Assembly: GCA_937908115.1 (NCBI GenBank)
Contig: CALEQZ010000002.1
Location: forward strand, 124,001-188,000
Source: an uncultured Alcaligenaceae bacterium
Lineage (GTDB): Bacteria > Pseudomonadota > Gammaproteobacteria > Burkholderiales > Burkholderiaceae_B
Length of the DNA stretch: 64,000 nucleotides
Reading direction: 5' to 3'
Shown: positions 6,530 to 16,207 of the stretch, piece by piece
Layout: every line of letters begins with the position of its first letter
How positions within the stretch are numbered: the stretch's first letter is position 1
Notes under the pieces: generated by a model
Database searches by the model: none
What the model was told of the DNA's origin: nothing
The model's input: only the letters and a program-made list of their open reading frames with translations
Translations under genes and position numbers: made by a program

Positions 6530-7429
6530 ATGAAACGCGTTGCCGTTCCCCTGAATCCTTTGCGCGCCTTCGAGGCCGCGGCCCGCCTGCTCAGTTTCAC
6601 GCGGGCCGCTGCCGAGCTGCACGTCACGCAGGTTGCCGTCAGCCGCCAGGTACGCGTACTGGAAGACTACCTAGGGGTCTCGCTCTTTGCGCGCGGCCCG
6701 CATTCCATCACGCTGACCGAGGCGGGCGCTCGCCTGTATCCGTCGATCAGCCGGGCGCTGGACGAGATCTCGCACGCCGCGTCGCTGGTCAGCCGCCGCA
6801 ACCGCCCCGACGTGCTCGCCATCCAGGCCTACACGACCTTCGCCCAACACGGCCTGATCCCGTTGCTGCCGCGCTTTCACGAAAAGTACCCGGGCATCGA
6901 AGTACGCCTGTCGGCCTCGACCCAGGCCGTGGACTTCAGCCACCAGGACTTGGACGCCGCCATCCGGTCCGGTACCGGCCAGTGGCCCGACTACGAAAGC
7001 GACTTTCTAGCCCCGATCGAGCTGGTTCCGGTGGCCAGCCCCGCCCTAATCAAGACGATTGGCGGGTTCCGCCGGCCTGCCGATCTGGCGCGCGTAACGC
7101 TGCTGCATTCGCTGGCGCGCCCGGACGATTGGAACGCCTGGCTGCACGCGGCCGGCGTCAAACGCCCTGGAAGGCTTCGCGGGCTGCGCTTCGAAAACTC
7201 GGCCATGGCCTACGAAGCCGCCATCCAAGGCCTGGGATGCGCCATCGGCATCCGTGCGCTGGTGGAGCGCTATCTGGCTTCCGGCGTGCTGGTCGCTCCC
7301 TTCGGCGCGCTGACGCACACGCTGCCTGGCGGCTACTACCTGGTGCGGCCGAAAGGCCGCATCGAGCCTCCCGCCTTGCGCATCTTCCGCACCTGGCTGC
7401 TGCAGGCGCTGCCTAGCGCATCGGGATAA
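6530..7429 (+). CDS. LysR-family regulator, GcvA-like
   Basis: A 299-residue LysR protein: winged helix-turn-helix at about 6-65 (NPLRAFEAAARLLSFTRAAAELHVTQVAVSRQVRVLE) followed by a periplasmic-binding-like effector domain. The LNPLRAFEAAAR opening and conserved GYYLV segment near the C-terminus are typical of the GcvA branch. ATG 6530 is used; the frame is open upstream only because it runs through the tautomerase pseudogene. It is in tandem with the Bug/hydratase/synthetase operon, and the GACAAA half-site array at 7466-7507 between them is a plausible target. Ligand unknown. Confidence 0.88.
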   Translation: MKRVAVPLNPLRAFEAAARLLSFTRAAAELHVTQVAVSRQVRVLEDYLGVSLFARGPHSITLTEAGARLYPSISRALDEISHAASLVSRRNRPDVLAIQAYTTFAQHGLIPLLPRFHEKYPGIEVRLSASTQAVDFSHQDLDAAIRSGTGQWPDYESDFLAPIELVPVASPALIKTIGGFRRPADLARVTLLHSLARPDDWNAWLHAAGVKRPGRLRGLRFENSAMAYEAAIQGLGCAIGIRALVERYLASGVLVAPFGALTHTLPGGYYLVRPKGRIEPPALRIFRTWLLQALPSASG

Positions 7430-7465
7430 CCGTCCCGATGCCTGGACCGGTCGCCGCAGCGTAGC

Positions 7466-7507
7466 CAAACAAAATGTTTGTCTAGCGAGGACAAATTGTT
7501 GTTTGTC
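7466..7507. promoter_or_regulatory. Array of TTTGTC/GACAAA inverted half-sites, probable LysR operator
   Basis: Three elements follow each other: CAAAC-N5-GTTTG (7466-7480), TTTGTC-N7-GACAAA (7477-7495) and GACAAA-TTGTTG-TTTGTC (7490-7507), the last a perfect inverted repeat. The array is the only A/T-rich patch in the 160-bp gap before the Bug receptor gene and lies 83 bp before its ATG. Multiple dyads of this size are typical of LysR activation and repression sites; the adjacent GcvA-like LysR is the obvious candidate. Confidence 0.55.
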
Positions 7508-7589
7508 GCCGCCGGCTGCGCGTCCCACAATCGCACCAGCCTCCCCCGGCGAGGCATGCCCGATCCCCCCGATAACACAGGAGACAACC

Positions 7590-8582
7590 ATGCACCCCGT
7601 ATCGATCCGCGGCGGCGTGCGCCGGCTCGTGGCGGTCCTGCTCGGCGCCGTGCTTGGCGCAGCTGGCTCCAGCGCGCACTCGGCCTTCCCGGAAAAACCC
7701 GTCACCCTGGTGGTACCCTTCGCGCCCGGCGGCGGCACCGACGCCATTTCCCGGTCCCTGGCCGAGGGGATGAGCAAGGACCTGGGCCAGCCGGTCATCG
7801 TCGAGAACCGTCCCGGCGCCGGCACCGTCATCGGGACCAACTACGTGGCGCGCAGCCAACCCGATGGCTATACCCTCGTCATGGCGACCTTCGCGCATGC
7901 GGTCAATCCCTTCATTCATCCCAACTTGCCTTTTGACACCGCAAAGGCTTTCGCGCCCGTCGCGCTGGTCGCCCACTCGCCCAACATACTGGTGGTCAAC
8001 CCCGAGCAACCTTTCCACAGCGTCAAAGAGTTGCTGGACTATGCGCGCGCGCACCCCGGCGAACTGAACTACGGCTCTTTTGGCAACGGCACCTCCGCCC
8101 ATCTGGCCGGTGAACTCCTAAAGAGGCTAGCCAAGATAGACCTGACGCACGTTCCCTACAAAGGCAGCGCGCCTGCGCTAACCGACCTGCTAGCCGGGCA
8201 AATCCAAGTCATGCTGACCACGGTGGCCAGCGTGGCACCCCACATCAAGAGCGGCCGGTTGCGCGCATTGGCCGTCACCTCCACCCAGCGCTCGGCCGCC
8301 TTTCCCGATCTGCCCACGCTGGACGAAGCCGGCGTGCCGGGCTACCAGGCCGAAAGCTGGTACGGCATCTATGCGCCGGCGGGCACCCCCGAAGACGTCA
8401 TTGCGCGACTGAACGCCTCGGTCGCCAAGGCCGTGCAAACGCCATCTTTCCAGCAACGCGTGGCCGACGAGGGCTTGATCGTCGACGTGGGTCCGCCATC
8501 GCAGCTTTCCGATTACGTGGCCGCCGAGGAGAAACGCTGGGGACAGGTGGTTCGCGACGCTGGCCTGAAGATGCAGCAATGA
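7590..8582 (+). CDS. Bug/TctC-family periplasmic substrate-binding receptor
   Basis: A 330-residue exported protein with a long signal peptide ending near AHSAFPEKP, then the Bug signature VTLVVPFAPGGGTDAISR and the second-strand element ARSQPDGYTLV. Bug proteins bind carboxylates between two lobes using water-mediated contacts. ATG 7590 follows AGGAGA. The neighbouring enoyl-CoA hydratase and acyl-CoA synthetase suggest an organic acid that is later thioesterified. No TctA or TctB membrane subunit is nearby, so it either borrows one or acts as a sensor. Confidence 0.92.
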   Translation: MHPVSIRGGVRRLVAVLLGAVLGAAGSSAHSAFPEKPVTLVVPFAPGGGTDAISRSLAEGMSKDLGQPVIVENRPGAGTVIGTNYVARSQPDGYTLVMATFAHAVNPFIHPNLPFDTAKAFAPVALVAHSPNILVVNPEQPFHSVKELLDYARAHPGELNYGSFGNGTSAHLAGELLKRLAKIDLTHVPYKGSAPALTDLLAGQIQVMLTTVASVAPHIKSGRLRALAVTSTQRSAAFPDLPTLDEAGVPGYQAESWYGIYAPAGTPEDVIARLNASVAKAVQTPSFQQRVADEGLIVDVGPPSQLSDYVAAEEKRWGQVVRDAGLKMQQ

Positions 8583-8616
8583 CCCTGTTCCATTCCTTCC
8601 ACAGCCTGACCGCATC

Positions 8617-9414
8617 ATGACCGACACATCCTGCGCCGTGCTGCTTGACGTCACAGACGGCATCGGCACGCTGACCCTGAACCGCCCCCACGTGCGCAAC
8701 GCCATCGACGACGCCATGCGCACGGAACTACTGCAAGCGCTGGACCGCGTCGCGCGCGACCCGGCCATACGGGCGCTGGTTGTCACCGGCGCCGGCAGCG
8801 CGTTTTGCGCCGGCGGCGACATCAAAGGCATGAAGGCGCGCCTGCAAGCGCCGCAAGGCGAAATCGCCTTCAATGGCTGGTCGCGCCAGCAACGCACCCA
8901 CCAGGCGGTCGGCGCGCTGTTTCACCTGCCCAAGCCAACGATCGCCGCCGTCAACGGAGCGGCTGCCGGCCTGGGCTGTGACATGGCCTTGTCGTGCGAT
9001 TTCATCGTTGCCTCCGACGCCGCGCACTTTTCGATGACCTACATCCACCGAGGGCTCATTCCGGATGGCGGCGGCCTGTATTTCTTGCCGCGCCGCATCG
9101 GTCTTGCCCGTGCCAAGGAACTGATTTACTCGGGCCGTCGCGTCCATGCGCCAGAGGCGCTGCAGCTCGGCATGATCGACCGGCTCTCTTCGCCCGACGC
9201 GCTGCTGGCCGACGCACGGCAATGGGCAAGCGAGCTGTCGCAAGGCTCGCCTGCCGCGCTGGCATTGGCCAAGACCATGCTCAACCAAACATTCGAGCTC
9301 AGCGCCGAGCAATCCTTCGCCATGAGCAGCCAGGCCCAGGCGATTTGCTACACGTCGACGCAGCACCGCGAATCGGTCGCGGCCTTCCTGGCCAAGACCG
9401 CCGCAAAGGGGTAG
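8617..9414 (+). CDS. Enoyl-CoA hydratase/isomerase family protein
   Basis: A 265-residue crotonase-fold protein. The oxyanion-hole segments FCAGGDIK (63-70) and GAAAGLGCD (114-122) are intact. Relative to rat mitochondrial hydratase, the first catalytic Glu (Glu144) is Asp122 and the second (Glu164) is Tyr142, while Asp150 in the LIPDGGG turn matches the acid used by PaaG-type isomerases. A plain hydratase reaction is therefore unlikely; isomerase, hydrolase or another crotonase chemistry is more likely. It sits 34 bp after the Bug gene and 6 bp before the acyl-CoA synthetase, so the three are co-transcribed. Confidence 0.88.
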   Translation: MTDTSCAVLLDVTDGIGTLTLNRPHVRNAIDDAMRTELLQALDRVARDPAIRALVVTGAGSAFCAGGDIKGMKARLQAPQGEIAFNGWSRQQRTHQAVGALFHLPKPTIAAVNGAAAGLGCDMALSCDFIVASDAAHFSMTYIHRGLIPDGGGLYFLPRRIGLARAKELIYSGRRVHAPEALQLGMIDRLSSPDALLADARQWASELSQGSPAALALAKTMLNQTFELSAEQSFAMSSQAQAICYTSTQHRESVAAFLAKTAAKG

Positions 9415-9420
9415 GCCGCG

Positions 9421-11517
9421 ATGCGCAATCTGGATCGCCTGCTGCGCCCCCGCAGCGTGGCCGTGATCGGCGCGTCATCCGATCCCGCACGCACCGCCGG
9501 CCGCCCCATCGCCTACCTGCAAAAGCATGGATATGGCGGACGGATTTTTCCCGTCAACCCGCGCAGCGACACTATCGCCGGGCTACCCTGCTACGCCGAC
9601 GCCGCAGCGCTGCCTGAGGCGCCAGACGTCGGCATGGTGCTGCTGCCGGCCGAGCGCGCCGTATCGGCCGTGCGCGACCTGGCCCGGCGCGGTGCCGGAG
9701 CAGCCATCGTGCTGGCAAGCGGTTTTGCCGAAACCGGCGCCGAGGGCAAGGCCCGCCAGCAGGCGCTGCGCGAGGCCGCCGGTGACATGCCGCTGCTCGG
9801 CCCCAACACCATCGGCCTGGTCAACTTGACCGACGGGATCACGCTGTCGGCCACCGGCGCGCTCGAGCTGGACGAGCTATATGCCGGTTCGATCGCCGTG
9901 GTCTCGCAAAGCGGCGGCGTCCTCGGCAGCATGCTATCGCGCGCCGCCAGCCGCGGCATCGGCTTTTCCAAGCTGGTCTCGACCGGCAACGAAGCCGACC
10001 TGGATGTGTCCGACTTCGTGCTGGCGCTGCTGGACGATCCCGCCACCGCCGTCATTGCGTTGTACATCGAGGGCCTGCGCAAGCCCGAGGCCTTCCGGGC
10101 TGCTGCCCGCCGCGCGGCCGAGGCCGGAAAGCCGCTGGTGGTGTTCAAGGTGGGGCGGTCAGAATCGGGCGCGCGATCGGCCGTATCGCACACCGGCGCG
10201 CTGGCCGGCGCCGACGGCGTGTACGATGCGTTGTTCGCCCAGGCCGGCGTGATCCGCGCGCAGACATTTGCCGACCTGCTCGACATTCCCGCGGCGCTAT
10301 GCACCGGCCGGCGCCTGGCTGGACCGCGCATCGCCATTTTGACGTCGACGGGCGGGGCCGGCACGCTCGTGGCCGACAGCTGCGGCATGGCAGGCCTGGA
10401 CACGCCGCCGCCCGATGGGGCGACTGCCGGACGCCTGAACGCATTGCAGGCCGGTAACGAGGCTGTCCTCGACCGCAATCCGATCGACCTGACACTGGCC
10501 GGCGTCAAGCCGGATCTGCTGCGCGCCGCGCTGGATACGCTGCTGGCCAGCCCCAGCTATGACGGCGCAGTGGTCATCGCAGGATCGTCGTCGCTGCAAC
10601 ATCCCGATCTGGTCAGCGGCGTGGTCAAGGACTGCCAGCAGCGCAGCGACAAGCCGGTGCTGGTTTACGTCAGCCCGCATGCCCCGCACATCTTGTCCGG
10701 ACTCAACCGCTGCGGCATCCCCGCTTTCGCGGCGCCGGAAAGCTGCGCGGCGGCCTTCTCGGCGATGCTGGCCTTGAACCGCACGGCGCGCGCCTTGGAC
10801 GACACGGCCGACCGGCAGGCCAAGCCGGCATGTGCTACAGAGGCCAGTCTTGCAACCTTGGCCCGCGGGCCGCTGAACGAAGCCGAGGCCAAGCGGCTGT
10901 TTGCTCGCTATGGCATTCCCACGGTGCGGGAGGCAGTGGCAGCCGATCCCGCACAAGCCGCCTCGCTGGCCGCTCGGTTTGGCGACAAGGTAGTGCTGAA
11001 AATCCTCTCGAGCCACATCGCCCACAAAAGCGAACTGGGCGGCGTCTCTGTGGGCGTGCCCGTCGAAGATGTCGGGGCACGCGGGCAAGCCATGCTGGAG
11101 GCAGTCGCTGCCGCCACCGATGCGCCGGTCGAGGGTTTGCTCGTCCAGGAGATGATCAGCGGTGGCGTCGAAATGATCCTCGGCTTTCACCGCGACCCGC
11201 AGCTCGGCCCCGCCATCCTGCTGGGGGCGGGAGGGGTAGCGACGGAGCTATTCAACGACACCGCACTGCGGTTGCTGCCGCTGACGCGCAGCGATGCACG
11301 CGAGATGCTTCGCAGCCTGAAGACATGGCCGCTGTTGGACGGCTACCGCGGCCGCGCGCGCGCCGACGTGGCGGCGCTGGAAGACGCCATTCTGGCCTTT
11401 GCGGCCATGGCCGAACAGCTGGACGAAGCACTGCTCGAAGCGGAGATCAACCCGCTATTCGTGCTACCCGAGGGACAGGGCGTAAAGGCCGCCGACGCGG
11501 TGGTGATATTGCGCTAA
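9421..11517 (+). CDS. NDP-forming acyl-CoA synthetase (acetate-CoA ligase family)
   Basis: A 698-residue single-chain enzyme with a CoA-binding Rossmann domain (about 7-130, RSVAVIGASSDP), succinyl-CoA-ligase-like domains (about 150-460) carrying the phosphorylated His257 in SHTGALAG, and a C-terminal ATP-grasp domain (about 475-698, EAEAKRLFARYGIP). This family makes acyl-CoA from acid, CoA and ATP through a phosphohistidine. It directly follows the crotonase gene and ends the operon, overlapping the stop of the convergent efflux lipoprotein gene by 4 bp. The acid substrate is presumably that bound by the upstream Bug receptor. Confidence 0.92.
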   Translation: MRNLDRLLRPRSVAVIGASSDPARTAGRPIAYLQKHGYGGRIFPVNPRSDTIAGLPCYADAAALPEAPDVGMVLLPAERAVSAVRDLARRGAGAAIVLASGFAETGAEGKARQQALREAAGDMPLLGPNTIGLVNLTDGITLSATGALELDELYAGSIAVVSQSGGVLGSMLSRAASRGIGFSKLVSTGNEADLDVSDFVLALLDDPATAVIALYIEGLRKPEAFRAAARRAAEAGKPLVVFKVGRSESGARSAVSHTGALAGADGVYDALFAQAGVIRAQTFADLLDIPAALCTGRRLAGPRIAILTSTGGAGTLVADSCGMAGLDTPPPDGATAGRLNALQAGNEAVLDRNPIDLTLAGVKPDLLRAALDTLLASPSYDGAVVIAGSSSLQHPDLVSGVVKDCQQRSDKPVLVYVSPHAPHILSGLNRCGIPAFAAPESCAAAFSAMLALNRTARALDDTADRQAKPACATEASLATLARGPLNEAEAKRLFARYGIPTVREAVAADPAQAASLAARFGDKVVLKILSSHIAHKSELGGVSVGVPVEDVGARGQAMLEAVAAATDAPVEGLLVQEMISGGVEMILGFHRDPQLGPAILLGAGGVATELFNDTALRLLPLTRSDAREMLRSLKTWPLLDGYRGRARADVAALEDAILAFAAMAEQLDEALLEAEINPLFVLPEGQGVKAADAVVILR

Positions 11518-13004
11518 GCCGCGACGTCCTGCGCCCCAGCGGTGCGCCGTCCCCATCCTCCGCCAAGGGCGCGCACCAAGTCCACTGCCGCGCGCAGCCG
11601 GTCGCCTTCGGCGCGGGCGACGGCCTGTTGCTGCGTCAACCACGCCCGCTCTGTTTCCAGCACGAACAGGTAGTCCACGTCGCCGGCATCGAAGCGATCG
11701 CGGGCTTCGGCTCGCGCACGCGCTGCGCCGGCCTGGGCGGCACGCAGCCGCTCCAGGCGCGCATCCAGGTCGCGTACAGAGGCGAGCCCATCCTCGACCT
11801 CCCGGAATGCGCGAAGCACCACCTGCCGGTACTGGGCCAGCCGCTCCTGGTAGGCTGCCTCGGCCTGGGCGAGTGCGGCGCGCCGCCTTCCCCCGTCAAA
11901 TGCCGTCAGGTTCAAAGCGGTCCCCACCAGTGGTCCGAGCAGGAACGTGCGCTGCGACCAGTCGAACAGGCTACCCAAGCTGGCGGACTCGTAGCCGAAG
12001 GCGCCAGTCAGGCTCAACGATGGAAAGAAAGCGGCCTTGGCAATGCCTATGCGGGCGTTTTCCGCTGCCATCGCCCGCTCGGCTGCGGCAATGTCGGGAC
12101 GCCGCTCGAGTAGCGAAGAAGGCAAGCCTGGCGGGATGGACAAGGCCACGAATGACTGTGGTCGCACCGGCAGCGAAAACCGGCTCGGGAATTCACCCAG
12201 CAGCACGGCCAGCGCATGTTCGGCCAGGGATCGCTGCTGTCCCGTCGCGATGCGCTGCGCCTGGACTTGCGTAAGCTGCGTCTCGATGCTGGCCACCACG
12301 GCCTCGGTCACCACGCCTTGGTCGCGCTTGCTTTGCACCAGCTCCAAGGTCTGCGTCCACGCCAACACGCTTTCGTCCAGAATGGCCGCCTCGGCATCCA
12401 GCTGCCGCAGCAGCAGGTAGTGATGGGCCACGTCGGCCTGGATGATCAACTTGAGCGCACTCGCCTGGGCGCGCTGCCCGTCTGCATCGGCTTGCGCAGA
12501 TTGCACGGACGCGGAGACGCGCCCGAACACATCGACCTCATACGCGACCGCGGCTTGCGCCCGCCAGCTCGTCCGCAACATGGCGGCATCGGCGTCGGAA
12601 CCGCCCTGCCCTGCGCTGGCTAAGCGTTGCCGGCTGACACCCGTGCCGATGCCGATTTCCGGCAGCCACGCCGCGCGGGCCTGGCCGACCAGGGCGCGCG
12701 CAGCATCCAGGCGCGCCACCGCCGCTGCCAGTTCCTGGTTGGCTGCGACCGCCCGGGCCTGCAACGCAAGCAGATCATCGTCCTGCAGCATCTCCCAGCC
12801 GACGGGCTCCTCATGATGGTCGGCCGGCTCGGCGATCTTCCAGCTGCCGCCGGACTCCGCGTGCGCAAGCAGCGTCGCCTCCCTGTATTGTTCGGGCACA
12901 TCCATGACGGGCGCCCGATACGCCGGCGCAACCGAGCATGCGGATAGGGCCCCAGCCAGGATTGCCATGCCCATTACTTTCGAAAAAATGGATCCACTCA
13001 TCAT
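11514..13004 (-). CDS. RND efflux outer-membrane lipoprotein, NodT/OprM family
   Basis: A 496-residue protein with a lipoprotein signal (lipobox near ALSAC at about residue 23) and the repeated OEP domains of TolC-like channels: two long coiled helical hairpins around QARAVAANQELAAAVARLDAARA and RAFREVEDGLASVRDLDARLERL. It forms the trimeric outer-membrane duct of the tripartite pump. Its start overlaps the RND stop as ATGA (13004/13001), so it is translationally coupled and last in the MFP-RND-OMF operon. Confidence 0.93.
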   Translation of the reverse strand: MMSGSIFSKVMGMAILAGALSACSVAPAYRAPVMDVPEQYREATLLAHAESGGSWKIAEPADHHEEPVGWEMLQDDDLLALQARAVAANQELAAAVARLDAARALVGQARAAWLPEIGIGTGVSRQRLASAGQGGSDADAAMLRTSWRAQAAVAYEVDVFGRVSASVQSAQADADGQRAQASALKLIIQADVAHHYLLLRQLDAEAAILDESVLAWTQTLELVQSKRDQGVVTEAVVASIETQLTQVQAQRIATGQQRSLAEHALAVLLGEFPSRFSLPVRPQSFVALSIPPGLPSSLLERRPDIAAAERAMAAENARIGIAKAAFFPSLSLTGAFGYESASLGSLFDWSQRTFLLGPLVGTALNLTAFDGGRRRAALAQAEAAYQERLAQYRQVVLRAFREVEDGLASVRDLDARLERLRAAQAGAARARAEARDRFDAGDVDYLFVLETERAWLTQQQAVARAEGDRLRAAVDLVRALGGGWGRRTAGAQDVAA

Positions 13005-16000
13005 GAGGATGCCTCATTTCCGTTACCCAGGAGCACGTGGGGCACCGCCTCGGGCGCATCGCGGTGCGCGGCCGAGCGGAGCGGACGGCCGGACAGCTTG
13101 CGCACCGCCAGATAAAAGACGGGCGTCAGGAACAGGCCGAACACGGTCACGCCCAGCATGCCGAAAAACACGGACACCCCCATGGCCTGTCGCATTTCCG
13201 CGCCAGCGCCTTGCGATACGACCAGCGGCACCACGCCCATGATGAACGCCAGCGAGGTCATCAGGATCGGCCGCAGGCGCAGGCGGCAGGATTCGATGAC
13301 GGCCTCGAGCGTGGTGCGACCGGCCATCTCCAGCTCGCGGGCGAACTCGACGATCAGGATGGCGTTCTTCGACGCAAGGCCCACCAGCACGATCAAGCCG
13401 ATCTGCGTGAAGATGTTGTTATCCCCGCCGGTTAGCCAAACGCCTGCCAAAGCAGAGAGCACGCTCATCGGCACGATTAGGATGACTGCCAACGGCAGCG
13501 TCAGGCTTTCGTACTGCGCCGCCAGCACAAGCAGGACCAGCAGCACGCAGAGCGGGAAAATCCACAACGCGCTATTGCCGGCGATGATCTGCTGGTAGGT
13601 CAGGTCCGTCCATTCGAACGCGATGCCGGGCGGCAAAGTCTTTGCCGCGACCCGTTCGATGGCCGCCATCGCCTGCGATGACGAGTAGCCCGGCGCCGGC
13701 GCGCCGCTGATATCCGCAGCGACATAGCCGTTGTACCGGGTGACCAGCTCGGGACCGTAGGCCTGCTCCACGCGCGCCAAGGCTGACAATGGCACCATCT
13801 GCCCGTCGGCGGTGCGCGTCTTCAGCTGCAGAATGTCTTCCGGATGGGCGCGATACCGGGCATCGGCCTGGATCCGTACCTGGTAGACCCGCCCCAGGAG
13901 GTTGAAGTCATTGACATAGAACGAGCCGAGGTAGGCCTGCAGGGTCTGGATCACCTCCGTGATCGACACGCCCAGCTGCTTGGCCTTGGGTCGATCGACG
14001 ATGAGGCGCAGCTGCGGCACATTGATTTGGTAGGTGGAAAACAGCGGGGTCAGGGCCGACTCCTGCTTGGCCTGCCCGATGAAATCCTGGGCCGCCTTGT
14101 GAAGCGCTTCGTAACCCAGGTTGGCACGGTCTTCGAGTTGCAGCTTGAATCCGCCCAACGACCCCAGGCCCATGACCGGTGGCGCCGGAAACACCCCGGC
14201 GAACACGGCCTCGTCCATGTCCGCATACTTGGCGTTGAGCGACGCGGCGATGCCGTCAGCACTCAGGCCGCGTCGCTCGGCAAAGGGCTTGAGCAGGATG
14301 AATGACAGGCCCGAACTCGAACTGGTGGTGGTTCCATTGATGGACAGGCCGGCGTAGGACGAACTATCGGCCACGCCAGGCTCTCGCAGCGCGATCTCGG
14401 TCATCTCCGCCAACACCGCGTCCGTGCGTGACAAGGATGCCCCTGCCGGCAGCTGGACGAAACTAATGAGGTACTCCTTGTCCTGCGCGGGCACGAAGCC
14501 ACCCGGAACGATCTTGCCGAGCAAGGCCGTGGCCGCCAGCAGGATGCCGTACACGGCCAACACCACGGCCTTGCGCCGGCCCAGGCCCGCGACGCTGCGG
14601 CCATAGCGTTCCGAGCCCAGGGCGAAGGCGCGGTTAAAGCGTGCGAAAAAGCGGCCGAACACCCGGTGCATGGCCCGAGTCAGCCAGTCGGACTGCGCAC
14701 CGTGCGGCTTGAGCAGCAGTGCCGCCAACGCCGGCGACAAGGTCAGCGAGTTGATCGCCGACAGCACCGTGGATACGGCGATCGTCACGGCGAATTGCTG
14801 GTAGAAGCGGCCGGTCAACCCCGACAGAAAGGCCAGCGGCACGAACACGGCGACCAGGGTCAGCGCGATGGCGACGATGGGGCCGCTGACCTCGCGCATC
14901 GCGCGGTAGGTCGCCTCGCGTGGGGTCAATCCCATCTCGATGTTGCGCTCGACGTTCTCCACCACCACGATCGCGTCATCGACCACGATGCCGATCGCCA
15001 GCACGAGCCCGAACAGGCTCAAGGCGTTGAGCGAGAACCCCAGCACGTGCAGGAAGGCCATCGTGCCGACGATGGACACCGGAACTGCCAGCAGGGGAAT
15101 GATGGATGCCCGCCAGGTTTGCAAGAACAAGAAGACGACGACCACCACCAGCGCAATGGCTTCGAACAGCGTCTGTACGACCGCGTCGATGCTTGCCTCG
15201 ACCGACCGCGTCGGGTTGTAGACGATGCGGTAGTCCAGGCCTTGCGGAAAGTTGCGCTTCAGTTCTTCCATGGTCGCCTTGACGTCGGCGGCGATGTTCA
15301 AGGCGTTGGCGCCGGGCGCCTCCATGATGGCCAACGGTACGGCCGCGTCCCTGCCCAGGTAGGCTCGCACGCCGTATTCCTGGGCGGCCAGCTCGATGCG
15401 CGCCACGTCGCGCAGCAGCGTGGTGCGCCCATCATGCCCGGCGCGCAGCACGATGTTGCCGAACTCCTCCGTCGTGCGCAGCCGCCCTTCGGCGCTGACC
15501 GAAAGCTGGAAGGGTGCGTCTTCCACCATGGGCGCGGCACCGATGCTGCCCACCGGGGCCTGGGCATTCTGTTCGCGGATGGCTGCCACCACGTCGCTGG
15601 CGGTCAGCCCGCGCGCGGCCACCGCATCCGGATCCAGCCAAATGCGCATGGCATAGCCGCCGGGCCCCCACAGGTTGACCTGGCCGACCCCGTCGATGCG
15701 GGCCAGGCGATCACGCACATTGCGGATCGCGTAGTTGCTCAGGTAGTTGGCGTCATAGCGCCCGTCGGGCGACACCATGTGCACGGCCAACGTGATGTTG
15801 GGCGAGCTCTTGATGGTCGTGACGCCCAGCCGCTGGACGTCCTCGGGCAACCGCGGCAACGCCTGCGAAACGCGATTCTGCACCCATTGCTGGGCCTGAT
15901 CGGGCGAGGTGCCAAGCTTGAATGTGACGGTCAGGTACAAGTGGCCGTCGGCATTGGACAGCGACTGCATGTACAGCATGTTCTCCACGCCATTGACCGC

Positions 16001-16207
16001 CTCTTCGATCGGCGCGGCAACGGTTTCGGCGATGGTGCTGGCATTGGCGCCCGGATACTGGGCATGCACGACGACCGAAGGCGGGACGACCTGCGGATAC
16101 TCGGAGACGGGCAGCTGGAACATGGCGATGGCCCCGGCCAGGAACATCAGCACCGACAACACGCCGGCAAAGATCGGCCGGTCGATGAAGAATCGCGAGA
16201 TGTTCAT
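13001..16207 (-). CDS. RND multidrug efflux inner-membrane transporter, HAE1/AcrB family
   Basis: A 1068-residue transporter of normal family length. It opens with MNISRFFIDRPIFAGVLSVLMFLAG (TM1) and contains two six-helix repeats, each followed by a large periplasmic loop. The paired Asp residues of the proton relay are present in TM4 (AIGIVVDDAIVVVENVERN). Sequence style resembles the MexF/OqxB branch rather than AcrB itself. It exports drugs or lipophilic compounds using proton antiport. Both ends overlap neighbours by 4 bp (ATGA), showing tight operon coupling. Substrates cannot be read from sequence. Confidence 0.95.
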   Translation of the reverse strand: MNISRFFIDRPIFAGVLSVLMFLAGAIAMFQLPVSEYPQVVPPSVVVHAQYPGANASTIAETVAAPIEEAVNGVENMLYMQSLSNADGHLYLTVTFKLGTSPDQAQQWVQNRVSQALPRLPEDVQRLGVTTIKSSPNITLAVHMVSPDGRYDANYLSNYAIRNVRDRLARIDGVGQVNLWGPGGYAMRIWLDPDAVAARGLTASDVVAAIREQNAQAPVGSIGAAPMVEDAPFQLSVSAEGRLRTTEEFGNIVLRAGHDGRTTLLRDVARIELAAQEYGVRAYLGRDAAVPLAIMEAPGANALNIAADVKATMEELKRNFPQGLDYRIVYNPTRSVEASIDAVVQTLFEAIALVVVVVFLFLQTWRASIIPLLAVPVSIVGTMAFLHVLGFSLNALSLFGLVLAIGIVVDDAIVVVENVERNIEMGLTPREATYRAMREVSGPIVAIALTLVAVFVPLAFLSGLTGRFYQQFAVTIAVSTVLSAINSLTLSPALAALLLKPHGAQSDWLTRAMHRVFGRFFARFNRAFALGSERYGRSVAGLGRRKAVVLAVYGILLAATALLGKIVPGGFVPAQDKEYLISFVQLPAGASLSRTDAVLAEMTEIALREPGVADSSSYAGLSINGTTTSSSSGLSFILLKPFAERRGLSADGIAASLNAKYADMDEAVFAGVFPAPPVMGLGSLGGFKLQLEDRANLGYEALHKAAQDFIGQAKQESALTPLFSTYQINVPQLRLIVDRPKAKQLGVSITEVIQTLQAYLGSFYVNDFNLLGRVYQVRIQADARYRAHPEDILQLKTRTADGQMVPLSALARVEQAYGPELVTRYNGYVAADISGAPAPGYSSSQAMAAIERVAAKTLPPGIAFEWTDLTYQQIIAGNSALWIFPLCVLLVLLVLAAQYESLTLPLAVILIVPMSVLSALAGVWLTGGDNNIFTQIGLIVLVGLASKNAILIVEFARELEMAGRTTLEAVIESCRLRLRPILMTSLAFIMGVVPLVVSQGAGAEMRQAMGVSVFFGMLGVTVFGLFLTPVFYLAVRKLSGRPLRSAAHRDAPEAVPHVLLGNGNEASS

